In this document: positions 39,342 to 51,061 of the stretch, piece by piece
How the letters are laid out: each line of letters begins with the position of its first letter
Numbering within the stretch: position 1 is the first letter of the stretch
Notes under the pieces: generated by a model
The model's input: only the letters and a program-made list of their open reading frames with translations
Told to the model about the DNA's origin: nothing
The model's database searches: none
Assembly: GCA_014529385.2 (NCBI GenBank)
Contig: CM043962.1
Coordinates: forward strand, 48,556,598 to 48,620,597
DNA: 64,000 nucleotides
Direction of reading: 5' to 3'
From: Adiantum capillus-veneris
Lineage: Eukaryota > Streptophyta > Polypodiopsida > Polypodiales > Pteridaceae
Program-made: the position numbers and the translations under genes

Positions 39342-41605
39342 ATGGAGAATTTAGAGCAGATAATGAAGATGATTGCAGAATTAAGTGCGAACAATTTTGA
39401 TGATAAGTCAATAGTTCCAGATTTTTCAAAGATGCTTCAATTGGTTCAAGGATCTCTGCTTGAGATAGAGATCGTAAAGAAGAAAAATCAAATGGATGAA
39501 GCTTTGGATGCAACTTTAGATGCAGTATACGATGAGAGACGAGTCTTTGATGGATACGATCCACAGGGCTACCTAGAGTGCTAGGAGTTGGAGACCAAGG
39601 TAAGAGGGATACCAGAAGAATTGATGATCGAATCTTTTGAGCAGTTAGTGAGTTCAGATGTGAAGGAGCAGATTCAAGAAGTTACCAAAGCTTGCAACAG
39701 CAACTGGGAGTATTTCAAAGAAGCTATTGTGCAAGTACATTATGAGCAATATGAAAGCTATCAAGAACAGAGCTCAAGTCTACCAGACTACGCAGATATT
39801 CGAGGACAAGTACGATCAAAGTTAGAGGTTGTGATTGATGAGTTTATTGTGCAGGATGCTACCTTCTTACAGGCTAATGATGAAGACATAGTTGAAGCTG
39901 TGTATGCAAAGTTGGGTTTTGCAGATGTTGTGCATGAAGTAGAAGTCTTTGAGGGTGAGGCTTTACAGCTTCAGGATACGCACGGTAAATTTTTCAAAGA
40001 ATCTACACATGCAGTTTGGGATACACATAATGAATTTTGCAAAGAATCTATACATGCAGTACATGAAGAAAAGAAATCAGGGGATCAAAAGAGTGAAGTG
40101 GCTAAAGCTGAAGAAGAAATTTTACAGGTAAATGAGTGCAACCAAGTTCAAGTAGACATGCAGGAAGATTCGGTTACAGGTGATACTTTTGCTACTGAAC
40201 CAGAATTAGAGAAAATTTTTTCTGGTACAGATTCTACCATAGAGGTGATTGATGATACTCGTACATGTTTTTCCAAAGAGTTGATTAATGATACAGATGT
40301 CATAGGTCAAAGCAGGGCTGCTGTTGAGAGCGGCAAGACCATAGATTTTGGTATACCAGATTTACCAAATTTGGATGTACCAGATTTTGAGGACTTGGCT
40401 AAGCAAGAGTACGTGCTTGATTAAGAGGGGGTGCAGACTCCTTCATTGACTAGCTTTTGTGAAGCACATCTACCAAATTGGAAAATTGGTCTTGACTGTG
40501 ATGATGATGATTCAGAGGGGGTGCAGACTCCTCCTTTGACACGCTTTTGTGACCTAGAGCTACCGATCTGGCAGACTGGTCCTGAATTTGCTGGTGATTT
40601 AGAGGAGGAGCAAACTTCTTCTTTATCAAGAATTTGTGACACAGGGCTGACACTATGGCAAGATTATCATGAACTTGATGATGCTGATTTAGAGGGGGTG
40701 CATAGTGAAGTGCAGTCTCTTGTTGATCAATATGATTGGTTTCATTGTGCCGATGATACAGACAGGGCATTAGATGAAATTTTCAATGTGCATGCTGAAC
40801 TTTGTTCTACAGAAGTGCAAAGATATTTGGATGAGGGTAAAAGACTTGAAGATCAATTTACTGCAGATGCGTTTAGTATGAATGTCATATGTGGAAATCT
40901 AGTTTACAGCAACCTGAGATGTGCAAGATGGAGGAACCTTTTGAAGTGGTGGACCTAAACCTTATGTGCTTACTGGACGAAGCTTTGGAAGGGTTCTCCA
41001 AAACAAATACTAAGGATATCAATCAATCCAGATTCATGCATGAGCCAGTTTGTTTACATTCAGCAGATGATGAACTTATGCAGTTGTTGGATGATGCACT
41101 ACTTGATTTTGAGCCTCTATGAGATAGAGGATTGTTTTCAAATGCATCTTTTGAGCCTAATGAAGAGGATTTTACTAGAGACTTGATGTATTCAGATATG
41201 CATGATTGGGATTCCAATACTAGTGAGAGTGAAGGTGCACTGCCAGTGCTTTTACCTGTGATTGATGATCGACAATTGGATCAGGAAATTGCACATGGGA
41301 TATGGCAGTATCTGATGCTACCTAATGCCATATGGGATTTGATGTTACCCTATGATGTAGGGGATTTTGAGCTAGCTTTTGACCCAGGAGGTGACAGATA
41401 TATGCATGATCCTGGGCAATTGACTTATATGCCATATGATCCAGCCAGTTTGCATGAAGATTTGTGGGTTAATTTATGTTTATGCTGTAATGATTGGAAA
41501 TTCTTGTATATTCCCTATGATCCTGGAGGATGGTGCAAAATTTTTAAAGGAATGCTCATAGTGTGGCAAATGATTGGTTTCCCGTTTGATCCCGGGGGCT
41601 ACTAA
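39342..41605 (+). pseudogene. Long unrecognised ORF of element F, interrupted by three stops and one frameshift
   Basis: From the ATG at 39342 one frame runs to 40958 with in-frame stops only at 39582-39584 (TAG) and 40422-40424 (TAA). After a frame change near 40890-40950 it continues from 40889 to 41605, with one TGA at 41120-41122. The ancestral product would be about 750 residues. It is strongly acidic, with few basic stretches. Features in order: an N-terminal helical part (MENLEQIMKMIAEL), a Glu/Gln-rich middle with a doubled F-x-K-E-S-x-H-A-V motif (about 39990-40065), three tandem units of about 30 residues (40425-40691), and a C-terminal part with repeated P-Y/F-D-P-G-G motifs (41340-41600). 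I see no zinc knuckle, protease, RT or integrase motif. It occupies the gag position but I cannot assign it to gag. Confidence 0.7.
40425..40691 (+). repeat. Three tandem coding units of about 90 bp in the ORF of element F
   Basis: Units start at 40425, 40515 and 40602 (90, 87 and 90 bp), and a partial fourth starts at 40692. Each encodes E-G/E-x-Q-T-x-x-L-x-x-[FI]-C-x..LxxW, followed by an acidic tail. Confidence 0.88.
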
Positions 41606-42177
41606 ATTGCTAGTTGTTGATTTGAAGAGTACCAGCTATCTGATGTAACAGGTTGCATGGTACAAGGTTTTGGTTTCTAGATTATGCTAGGTCAGAATAG
41701 TTTTGGTTATGCATTCAATAAGATTACATGGCTGGCTGCCAACTGACTTCTTTGGACAATTGATGAAGTATCTTTACATCTTTTGAGTTGGTTCTGCTAC
41801 CAGAACTTGAGGTAAAGGACTTGACGGCCATTCCGTGTGCAGACAGAGTAAGGCATACTTGAGCTTGAAAGGGTTCCTTAAAGAGAGCTTAATGGTCGAG
41901 CCGTGTGCATCATTAACTGGGGCAATTGAGTCTGGCGGGGTTCACTAAACAAGTTATCCATGATTGAATGCTTTGAAGATACGACAGATACAGTTCAGAG
42001 ATTTTTGATGGGCAGCTACCAAATGGTTAAGCTAGAACATTGATGATAGGGTATAAGCCTTATTTCATTTTTCAAATGTTTACCAGTTAAGTGAGTCTGA
42101 TGATGGTAAGGAGATTAAGGTACCTGTAGCAGATGCAGATTGAAGTGTTGTTGGCACAGACCGGAGGCTGTGCAGGT

Positions 42178-42191
42178 TCAGAGGGGGTGGT
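42178..42191 (+). other. Polypurine tract of element F
   Basis: TCAGAGGGGGTGGT immediately before the TGTCGTG start of the 3' LTR. Confidence 0.7.
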
Positions 42192-44562
42192 TGTCGTGCA
42201 GCTCTGCTGCCATGAAGAGAAAAAGAGCAAAGAAATGCAAGCTAGCTTCTTTGAAGGCTACACATTTAATGGTCAGTGATCAGGGCTTGTTAACAGGCCA
42301 AGTTTAATTATTAATGTATGCTAGATGCAGCTTAAAAGGGCCAACTGATGTTTTAATGATGCTAAAAAACTATGCTTGAAGTGAGCATAGATGGGATATT
42401 ATGATCTAGAACTGTAGTGCTTGAAGTGCTCTATCAGCCTGTCTTTACGGCTCGTCGATTGGAGCTACAGTGAAGAAGTTATGGCATATTGAAGTTTGAG
42501 TCGATTGCAGATCCGTACCGGATTGGGCAACTGTAGCTGAGGTGACAAAAATGAAATGAATGCACGGGAGTGAAGTGCTCACTTTGTGGAGCGCGTGAGT
42601 CTTTTCAGATAAGCAATCCGAGTTCCGGTTGCCAAGTTATTGGCCGTTAAAGATTTGCCGAGGGCCGGCTCCGTACCAGTTCGGTCCGCTCGATCGGAGT
42701 GCCGTCTAGGATTTTTATAGCTTCAACAGGGTTTATATGCATTTTATGCAGTTTGAGAGGTCTACAGGGATTTATGGCTCGTCAGACAGAGTCTGACTTG
42801 ATCAAATAATACGGCTTGAGGCCGATGACAGTTGCTAGCACTACTGAGCTGAATAATTTCGGCATTATCTGAGAAGCTGATACAAGAAATTAACAACCAA
42901 GTGAAAATGAGAATGCCTTCCGGCAAGTGCAATCACCTAAACGTATAACTTAGAAGAATGTGGCATTGTACGAGATTCTGATGCGGGCATATAAAGTAAT
43001 GATGATATTGTCAGAATAGGACTAATGAGAGCCTTGACGGGGCCGGCATGTATGCCAAATATGGTTGTGTATGCTGTTAGTTACGAAGTACAAAAAGTTC
43101 ATGATGAACTCTTTATCCGAAATGTCGGCTCATGGGGCATATTGATTGCGGGATATGCTTTGAGAGCCACCTGGAGATGTCGTGCTTGGCATTGAATTGA
43201 CCAGCAAGTGTATCAAATGGGGTGGGCCCGCAATTGAGATGGCCACAATAATGAAATGGGGTGTCCTAGTGGCCGCCCGCCATTGAGGAAGGTCCGCCCA
43301 ACCAAAAGGGGCATGGCCGCCCACTCAAACCCAAAAGGCCGCCCAAAGCCATAAGCTAAAAGGACCTCCATTTAAACCCTATGGGGTGTGAATGAAACAA
43401 GGGAAAAAAAACTCATGGCGTCGTGCAGGAGTGCAGCGGCACCGTGGAGAGAAGAGAGTTGCTCGCGTAGACCGGCTTGAGCCTCGGACGGCATGGGCCA
43501 TGAAGGGAAATTTGTAGCTCTCATCATGGCGCCCCGATTTGGCCCCGGCCTCGCCAATTTTGGTGCTAGTCGGCAAATTCGCTGCATGAGCTTGGTGGAA
43601 GAAACAAGAAGCTCGGAGGAGCTTGGACGAAGGAGAAAAGCAAGAGAGGAAGCTTGGACTGGAGCAAGAAGGTAGAGAAGGATCGAGAGGGCTTAGCAAG
43701 GAGGACACTCTCTCTTTCTCTCTCGTTCTCGAGCTAAGGACGAGGCCGAAGGAGCTTGGACGAGGAAGCTTGTCGAAGCAAGCAAAGCAAAGAAGAAGTA
43801 GCGCGAACTTTGGTCGAAGGAGCAAGAAGCCCGGAGGAACTTAAGCAAGAGAGCTTGAGCAAAAAGCTTTTTAAGGCTTAAGCAAGCCGAGGCAAGAAGA
43901 CATTCCAAGCGACGCTAGAGCAAGCCAAAGAGGAGAAGGCAGATCAAGGTCCAGGCTTGAGCAGGTAAAGGCGAGAAGGAGATTTACAAGCAAACGGGAA
44001 ACTTGAAGTAAGCAAAAACAAGCTTGAGAAGGAGAACTCGGTCAAAGCAGAAGAAGCACAGGATGAGCCTGGTTGAGGCAACCAAGCAAGGGATAAAGTT
44101 TAGGCTAGCAATCAAAGAGCAGGAAGAAGTTAAAAGCTGTGAGCGGTAGTTAAGCCAGTACAAAGCATAAGGAGCAGAAAGCTACAGAATTATTGGCAAA
44201 ATTGAAGCTTTCTGAATCTAAGGGAACTTGAAGCAGATGAAGCGACAAAAGATAAATTTCCATCACCGTCATCCATTAGAGTTGAATTAGCATTTGTTAA
44301 GTCCGGTGTTGTTAATGGCCCGGTTAATCCTGTGAACGGGAGCGTAAACTCCTAGATAGCAGATGATCCAAGTGATAGCGCTGTTAACAGCCCACCTTGG
44401 CTAAGGATTAAGTTGTACTCAAGCATTAATCAATTAATTGATGATTATGGTGATTTCCAGATTCAATTGCATCTGTTGTTCTCATTCTCCCTCTTTCACA
44501 CCTCCCACAGCCAGAGGCCCGGCGCCTGTCCGGCTCATGTAGCGAACACATATCCCCCGACA
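42192..44562 (+). repeat. 3' LTR of element F
   Basis: 2371 bp, TGTCGTGCAG...CCCCCGACA. It is about 110 bp longer than the 5' LTR because of indels, notably in the purine-rich 43400-44100 zone. Confidence 0.9.
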
Positions 44563-44673
44563 TCGAGTTCCGCTCAAATGAATTGTTGGATACATGAGGG
44601 ATGTTACGATAGAAAACATTAGTGTTCTTATGAAGATTACATCACTTGTGTTTTCGCGGATGAAAACGCTTCT

Positions 44674-44688
44674 CCAAGGGGGGAGTAA
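44674..44688 (+). other. Polypurine tract of element E
   Basis: CCAAGGGGGGAGTAA, ending where the 3' LTR begins TGTCAGG. Confidence 0.75.
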
Positions 44689-44830
44689 TGTCAGGACAAG
44701 GGTAGGACCAGTCACGGCCAAAGGCTAGGATGGACATGCAATCAAGGGGGTCCCTATATTTAGCAAGCCAAGGGCCTATATAGGGCACGGCTGGGTGGAG
44801 ATTAGCATGTTCAGTTCCCTTGCCCTTTCA
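44689..44830 (+). repeat. 3' LTR of element E
   Basis: 142 bp, TGTCAGGACAAG...CCCTTTCA, followed by ACACA. Confidence 0.93.
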
Positions 44831-45083
44831 ACACAATTCTGGATAACATGTGCGTTCATGGCACTTGATTAACCCTTGAACGTCGTGATTAGCTCACCGT
44901 CTTTAGCCTGTTTAAATTGTGATTCTTCAACATGCAGGGTGGTTGAAGCACCCCCCCAATGAAAAAGGTGCCCTGAGTTGCAGGTCACCATTGCTATGGG
45001 GCCCGCAAGCAAGATTTGGAGGGCCCTCCAAAGATGCCATTTGAGGGCATATGGGGGAACCCTCTTAGGACACACGAGTGATC
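44831..45083. other. Short intergenic stretch between element E and LINE G
   Basis: About 250 bp with no gene recognised. Confidence 0.5.
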
Positions 45084-48000
45084 TTTTTTTTTTATATAAA
45101 GAAAGTGGAATTGATTAAGATAGAACATTACAATGAGAAAAAGGGGACAAGGTCCAAAAGATGGGGTTGGACAACCCAAAGAGGGAAGGGGTATTTACAT
45201 GAAAAGAGGGGACAACATATGAGAGACTACATATACATCATCTGTAGTCTGGTAGCTGAATAGATCCTACAAGCTTTACTAAACCAAAGCTTCCATTTGT
45301 AGTCTTTGAACACTTGTGAAAGTGGAAAATCTACAGGATCCTTCAGTAGACTAAGAACCTCCTTGTTGATTCTTTTTGATGTCCAATTCTAATTTGTAAG
45401 AAGGTTCACAACTTCTTCCTGTAAAGAGGGCCTCATTTCTTGTTGTCCATACATTCCACAAATACTGAGCTCTCCACATGTTCCAAAGAGTTACATCAAG
45501 ATCTTTGATATACCCAACCAAAAAAAAATTAGTTGTTAGTGGTTGAGATAATAGGGTGTGTACTCTTTTTTGTATGACAACAAGACTTTTCTGGTTATGG
45601 GGACAGTAATAGAATAGATGTTCAAGAGTTTCCTCTTGCCTTTTGCATCTTGGGCAGATTCCTGAGACTCCTATGATGTCCTTTGCTTTGGTTCCTATCC
45701 ATATAGCTCTATGTAGAGTTAGCCATAATAGGAAGCTGACCTTAATGGCATGTGGAAAGCCCAGATTGTCTTGAACGTGTACTGCCATTGTTTTACACTC
45801 CAATTCAATTTCCATCTCTGGTTCAGCTTTTGCCTTAATTGTACATGCATACATCCTTTAGCTTTGTATTGCTAGTAGATGACTTTTGTTGTTCCTTTGA
45901 GTGACAGGGCTTGAGGACAAGCCTTAGTACTAATGTTTATCTTTTCCAAAAGCTTGGAGATCCTGGTTGATACTTCTTGAGTTGTGTACCTAGACAAATC
46001 AAATTCAGCCATTAGTTCATTATTGGTTAGCCACCTCCCTTCTTTGTAAACATCTTTCTAGGAGAGCACTCCTTTCTTAAATGCCACATGAGCTTTTCCA
46101 GTAAGCTTCATTTTGCATTTATATGCTGATTGCCCAACCCATATTGAATCCTGTAGCAGAAAATGAAAGTTAGAAGTAAGAATAAGGGGAAGTTTTTTGT
46201 TCTGTTTAATCTCCTGCCATGAAGCCCACATCCTTTTGATTAGCTCTGATCCCTTGAATTTGCAATCGTATTGAGTACATATGATATCTCTGAGTGTCAG
46301 CCCTTTCCAGTTGGGATAGTCCTTCAAAACAAAGGTCTTTGTGTCTTTCTTAATTAGACAGGCCCAATAGTCTGTTGACTCAACGGCTCTTGCTATCCAC
46401 TTGGCAGCCAATTTTGTTGCTTGCTTTGTTATGTCCATAATGCCCTGCCCTCCTTGTTCTTTTGGCAAACAGCAGGTGCTCCAATTTACTTTACTCATTT
46501 TGTTGAAGTCATCTGTCCCCCCCCATAAAAATCTTCTGGCCACCTGAATGAATTTGTTGATTTGTGTCTTGGAAAGCTTCCAGTAGCAAAAGAAATAGAT
46601 CAAAGTTGATAACAAATAATTGTTTAGCACAAAAACTCTAGAGGCCAGTGAACCTTGCATAGCTTGCCAGGCAAAAACTTTCCTTCTGAACTTGTCTAGA
46701 ACCCAATCAAATCTCTGACTGAAGGTAATCTTGAAACCCATGGGGATTCCAAGTAGCCTGAATATTTCCCCATCTAATATTTCTTTACATCCTGAATCAA
46801 GAACAAGCTGAGGAGTGTCCCCAGTGATACATTTAAAACTAGTTTTGTGGTGATTGATGATTGACCCACTAGCCAAGCAGAATGTATTTAAGCAATCCCA
46901 AAAAGCCTGTATGGATTGGTTGTCATTAGCCAGCAAGGAGTTAGTATCATCTGCAAATTCTTGAAGACATAGAGGGTTAGTTGAATCAGGAATGTTAATG
47001 CCTTTAATTTGACCTTTCTCTATGCAATCCCTGACCAGTCACCCCAAAGCATGTGAAGAAATTGCATACAAAAGAGGGGCTAAAGGGCAGCCCTGTCTAA
47101 TAGAGCAGGTGAGGAAGATGTTGTTTGTTAGCTGACCATTGATAGCTATCCTGGCAATGGCATTGGCCAGCAAGATATGAACAAATTTGATAAAGTTTCT
47201 ACCACATCCAATGTCCTGTAAAGATTGAAGAATGAAAGACCATTCCATTCTGTCATAAGCCTTATCAAAATCAATTTTGAAGAAGATGTAGTCATGACCA
47301 GTGTTTTGAGCATGTTCCATAGCTTCTCAAAGTGTGATGATATCATCAAGAATGTATCTTCCCTTGATAAACCCTTTTTGTTCCTTAAGGATAATATGAT
47401 CCATGATGGGGCTGAGTCTTTTGGCTAGGGAGTGGAAGAATACTTTGTATAGAGAAGTCAGACATGTAATAGGTCTCCAGTTACTCAGGTCCTCCCTCTC
47501 TCCTCTCTTGTGAATGAGCTTCACAACACCAGTGTTAATCTTGGTAGGAAGAGCTCCTACTCTAACAGCTTCTTGCCACACTAACATAATGTGAGGTATC
47601 AAAAAGTCTTGAAATTCTATGTAGAATTCATTGGGAAGCCCATCTATTCCAAGAGTCTTATCTCTACTCATTTTTCGGATGGTTTCTCTAATCTCCTCCT
47701 CAGAAAGGGGCAAATCCAATTGTTTTGCCATGGAGGGAGTGATAGTTTCCTTCCTCAAGAGAGCTATCTTAGCTCTTGCTTGTGTAATATGATCCCCTTT
47801 TGAGGGAGACTTGGAGAAAACATCATTGGAGAAAACATCAGGAAAAAAAATATGCGCAATAAGGAGATTCTCCTTTTGGTTACTAGCTGTATACCTTCTT
47901 TATCCTTAAGAGAAGGTATAAAGTCTTTAGCCTTTTTGGCATGCCCAAAGGGCTAAGGCCATAGTGATGGGTTCCCTTTTTTCTTAAGGAAAAAGGAGAG
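45084..48000 (-). mobile_element. LINE G: 5'-truncated L1-like non-LTR retrotransposon
   Basis: A ten-base T run at 45084-45093 marks the poly(A) tail of a minus-strand element. RT and a C-terminal zinc region follow on the minus strand up to about 48000. No apurinic-type endonuclease domain is present, as expected from 5' truncation during target-primed insertion. The exact 5' end and target duplication were not identified. Confidence 0.85.
45351..47925 (-). pseudogene. LINE reverse transcriptase ORF2 fragment
   Basis: The protein would nick-prime and copy LINE RNA. Reading from about 47925 it shows SLKDKEGIQ, the RT entry block KTLGIDGLPNEFY and NWRPITCL. Motif A is FFKIDFDKAYDRMEW, motif B SIRQGCPLAPLL, and motif C FADD (about 46945). 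The thumb and connection follow, then a zf-RVT-type zinc region with CPRCKRQEETLEHLFYYC (about 45670). Pieces 47758-47327, 47320-47039 and 46936-46058 share one frame and are split by single stops (47327-47329 and 47039-47041). A frameshift separates the C-terminal 45854-45351 piece. The catalytic Asp residues are retained. Confidence 0.9.
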
Positions 48001-48501
48001 GTTGTTTAAAAAAATCTACATTTTTTTGATTGGTTGGTTGTCAGACACTCATTAGATTTCATTGGTAGATAAGTTAGTGGACACTCATTGTTTTAGAAGC
48101 TTGTCATGAAAATGATAAAACATTGTGGATTTGAGCTAAAAATAGCAAAAGAATTTTAAAGTTTTCATAGACTAAAATAAATTTTAGTTGGTAAATGAAG
48201 ATACGAAAGATCCCTTGATGAGGTAGCTTCATCAAATAAGTATTACAAAAATAATAAAAATACAAGCCTCTAACACACCAACTCAATAAAGGTCGTGGAG
48301 GCCAGAATCCCCCAGACCCAAGGCAGCTCGCGCAAGGGGGGGGGGGGGGGGAGAGAAAGGGAGAGAGAACTACACGAAATCAGAGTCTGCACCTGACCAA
48401 CCAGTATGTGAGGATGATTATAGAAAAGCCCTTAAAAAGGAGAAGTCTTTGAAAAATCCAAAGGAGAAGGGGGATAGCAAGTGGTGGAAGTGGCGACAGG
48501 T

Positions 48502-48503
<2 letters not shown>

Positions 48504-48568
<65 letters not shown>
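48504..48568. repeat. (CT)n microsatellite
   Basis: About 32 CT units. Confidence 0.95.
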
Positions 48569-48571
<3 letters not shown>

Positions 48572-49340
48572 GATTGGCAGGTTGGGCACACCCAAGCAAG
48601 ACTGGTTACTTTTGATTCCACTAGTATTTCCTTGTGGAGTAATTTTATGATGGACTATAGGGCCGATTAGTGCTAAAAAAGAAGAGTTGCACCACCATTG
48701 CTTGGAATCCTACACTACGTTGCAAGATCTCTGTGTACTTTGGTTCTGGTTGCACATGCATTCGGCTCAAGTACTTGTCCTAAACAAACAATTCAACAAG
48801 GTGGTACTTCTTCTAGCCTTGAGTCCCTATTTAAGCATGAAGAAAGAGACACCTTCCTTTCCCTCAGTGTGACCCTGTGTCACCCTCCCCCAAGAAGTGG
48901 AGGGATTGCAATAGAGGAAGGGAAGCCCTCCCCCCTTTTTGCGTTTTCTTGTTGTCCCTGCAGAGACATTTTGAAATGCTCAAGCGTCAGATTCCAACAT
49001 TATAGTGCTTGGGTATGCTCACAACATTTTTTTGTGAGAACCTATCCTTGCGACGGTTCTGCCTCAACCAAGTGTGTGTTGAGAGGCGGCAGACAGAGAT
49101 GGCCAACTTGCATGCGTTCTAAAATGTATAACGTGGATGGCCTAATCACTAGTGCTTTGAGAGGCTACTAGATGCGTTCAAGGAGTGTTTCACCTTCCCT
49201 CATCCTGCTCCTCTATGGCCCTTTGTCACCCTCTTTCATCGTGCTCCTCTATCTCCCCATAGTTGTCTTCGCCTTCTCTTCTTTGGGCTACACACGCAAT
49301 GCCACGCACAACCGTTCCGCCTTCAAGCTGGAGTTGGAGC

Positions 49341-49341
<1 letters not shown>

Positions 49342-49429
<88 letters not shown>
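49342..49429. repeat. (GA)n microsatellite
   Basis: About 44 GA units, 20 bp left of the element H insertion. Confidence 0.95.
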
Positions 49430-49431
<2 letters not shown>

Positions 49432-49451
49432 ATCACACAATCGTTGTATCC

Positions 49452-49643
49452 TGAAGGAGTACGAGCGGAAGTGCGACGCGAGAGAGAGTGCGAGAAGAAG
49501 AGCACGACGATATGGTGAACTCGCTCTACTGTAATGTGTAGAGCATAGTGAGTTCTTATTAGGTTTTAACAAAAGAATATGTGTACATACCTGACGGCCC
49601 GCCCACTTACCTGGGCGACCACATTGGGCTTTATACCCCAACA
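49452..49643 (-). repeat. 3' LTR of element H
   Basis: 192 bp. On the minus strand it starts TGTTGGGGTATAAAG and ends CTTCA, and includes a TATAAA within its first 15 bases. It differs from the other LTR at two sites (GTGCGACG versus GTCCGACG, CTGACGG versus CTGGCGG). Confidence 0.96.
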
Positions 49644-49658
49644 ACCTCCCACTTAAAG
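49644..49658 (-). other. Polypurine tract of element H
   Basis: On the minus strand it reads CTTTAAGTGGGAGGT, ending at the 3' LTR. It overlaps one arm of a 10-bp inverted repeat at 49650-49679. Confidence 0.85.
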
Positions 49659-49679
49659 TCCAATGTCGTACTTTAAGTG
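49650..49679. repeat. Perfect 10-bp inverted repeat overlapping the polypurine tract
   Basis: Arms CACTTAAAGT (49650-49659) and ACTTTAAGTG (49670-49679) with a 10-base loop. An analogous hairpin with different stem bases occurs in element J at 63783-63803. Confidence 0.85.
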
Positions 49680-49732
49680 TGAGAGAAGCTACTATACAAG
49701 ATAATATACAAGAGATGTAGAGAAGTGATGTA

Positions 49733-51061
49733 CTACCCTACACCTAACTGCTTGCGAAAATGCGCAAAGCTCTTTGAGGGAAGTCCTTTTGTAAGTAGAT
49801 CAGCAGGATTTTCTGTGGTGTGAACTTTGACAAGCTGAAGTTGCTTATCCTCGAGCATTTCCCTGATGAAATGATACTTCACATCCACATGCTTTGTCTT
49901 TGAGTGATAAATTGGATTGCGAGCCAATTGTATAGCACTTTGACTATCACAATATAACACAGGAATCTCTTCTTTGATTCCCAAATCTGTTACTAGTCGA
50001 TTAAGCCAAATTGATTCTTTGCATGCCTCTGATGCTGCAACATATTCAGCCTCTGTAGTAGACTGAGTAACACAATCTTGTAATCTAGAACGCCATGATA
50101 CTGCTCCACTAGCCAATGTAAAGACATACCCTGACGTAGACCTTCGGTTGTCTAAGTCACCTGCATAATCTGAGTCTGTAAAACCCTTTACACTTAGCTC
50201 CTGACTCCCATAGCATATACGCATACTCTTTGTAGCTTTCAGGTATCTCAATATTCCTTTCACTGCCTCCCAATGTTTCTTGCCTAGGTTTGGCATGTAT
50301 CGACTTACTACTCCCACTGCAAATGCAATGTCTGGGCGAGTAGCAATCATTGCATACATCAAACTACCCACTGCAGACGCATATGGAATCTTATCCATTT
50401 CAGCATGTTCTTCCTCAGACACAGGACAATCTTGTTTGCTAAGTTTCACATATGGTGGCAATGGAACACTCAATGCCTTTCCCTTCTCCATATTGAAACG
50501 TTGCAAAACCTTGTCAATATACTCTGTTTGAGATAACCAAATCAACTTCTTTGATCTGTCTCTCTCAATGCGCATACCAAGTATATGACTTGCCTCACCC
50601 ATGTCTTTCATGTCAAACGATTTTGCCATCTTTGACTTCAAAGCTGAAATTTCTTCCAAGTGCTTGCTAGCAATCAACATGTCATCCACATACAAAATAA
50701 GGATCAACCAACTACCATCCTTAGCCTTCTTTGTATATAGACAGTGATCGAACTCACTACGTTTGTAGCCTTGAGAAAGCATAAACTTGTGGAATTTATG
50801 GTACCATGCCCTCGGTGATTGTTTTAAGCCATAAAGACTCTTTAACAATTGGCATACCCAATCTTCCTTGCCTTTCTCAACAAACCCTTCTGGCTGCTGC
50901 ATGTAAATTTCCACATCTAAATCACCATGCAAGAACGCTGTCTTGACATCCATTTGGTGCAACACCACATCTAATATGGCAACCAATGCAAGAAAGCATC
51001 TCAATGTAGTCATTTTGACCACCAGAGAGAAGACTTCATCAAAGTCAATGCCTTGTTCTTA
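49733..51061 (-). pseudogene. RT and RNase H of element H (3' part of the polyprotein after a stop codon)
   Basis: The 429-codon frame 51022-49733 begins inside RT (MDVKTAFLHGDL) and shows SLYGLKQSPRAWY and the catalytic ILYVDDMLIAS box at residues about 108-118. The RNase H domain follows, with GFTDSDYAGDLDNRRSTSGY, STTEAEYVAA, LYCDSQSAI and the closing HFIREM. It ends near 49733, about 75 bp before the polypurine tract. A TAA at 51059-51061, probably from a CAA codon, separates it from the preceding frame, which is in phase. Otherwise the domain looks complete. Confidence 0.92.

Larger units (their letters stand above)
37038..44562 (+). mobile_element. Element F: long-LTR retrotransposon with an unrecognised internal ORF, nested in element E
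   Basis: Two long LTRs (37038-39297, 2260 bp; 42192-44562, 2371 bp) begin TGTCGTG and end CCCCCGACA, giving the terminal inverted repeat TGTCG/CGACA. A primer-site-like TGGTGAACCCGATGTG starts five bases after the first LTR, and a G-rich polypurine tract precedes the second. The 2.9-kb interior has no RT, integrase or protease. It holds one long interrupted reading frame. This makes it a large non-autonomous element, which must borrow enzymes. The flanking 5-mers (ACCAG, TCGAG) do not match. Confidence 0.85.
48001..49451. other. Intergenic stretch with microsatellites
   Basis: No gene recognised. It contains a 16-base G run (48336-48351), (CT)n at 48504-48568 and (GA)n at 49342-49429. A 157-codon plus-strand frame at 48698-49171 has no recognisable domain. 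Confidence 0.5.

Noticed and set aside
43379..43844. Overlapping long frames on both strands
   Set aside because: They lie inside the 3' LTR of element F in purine-rich DNA, and the matching stretch of the other LTR does not keep the frame.
48698..49171. A 157-codon frame as a possible gene
   Set aside because: No domain, an implausible composition and overlap with low-complexity surroundings.
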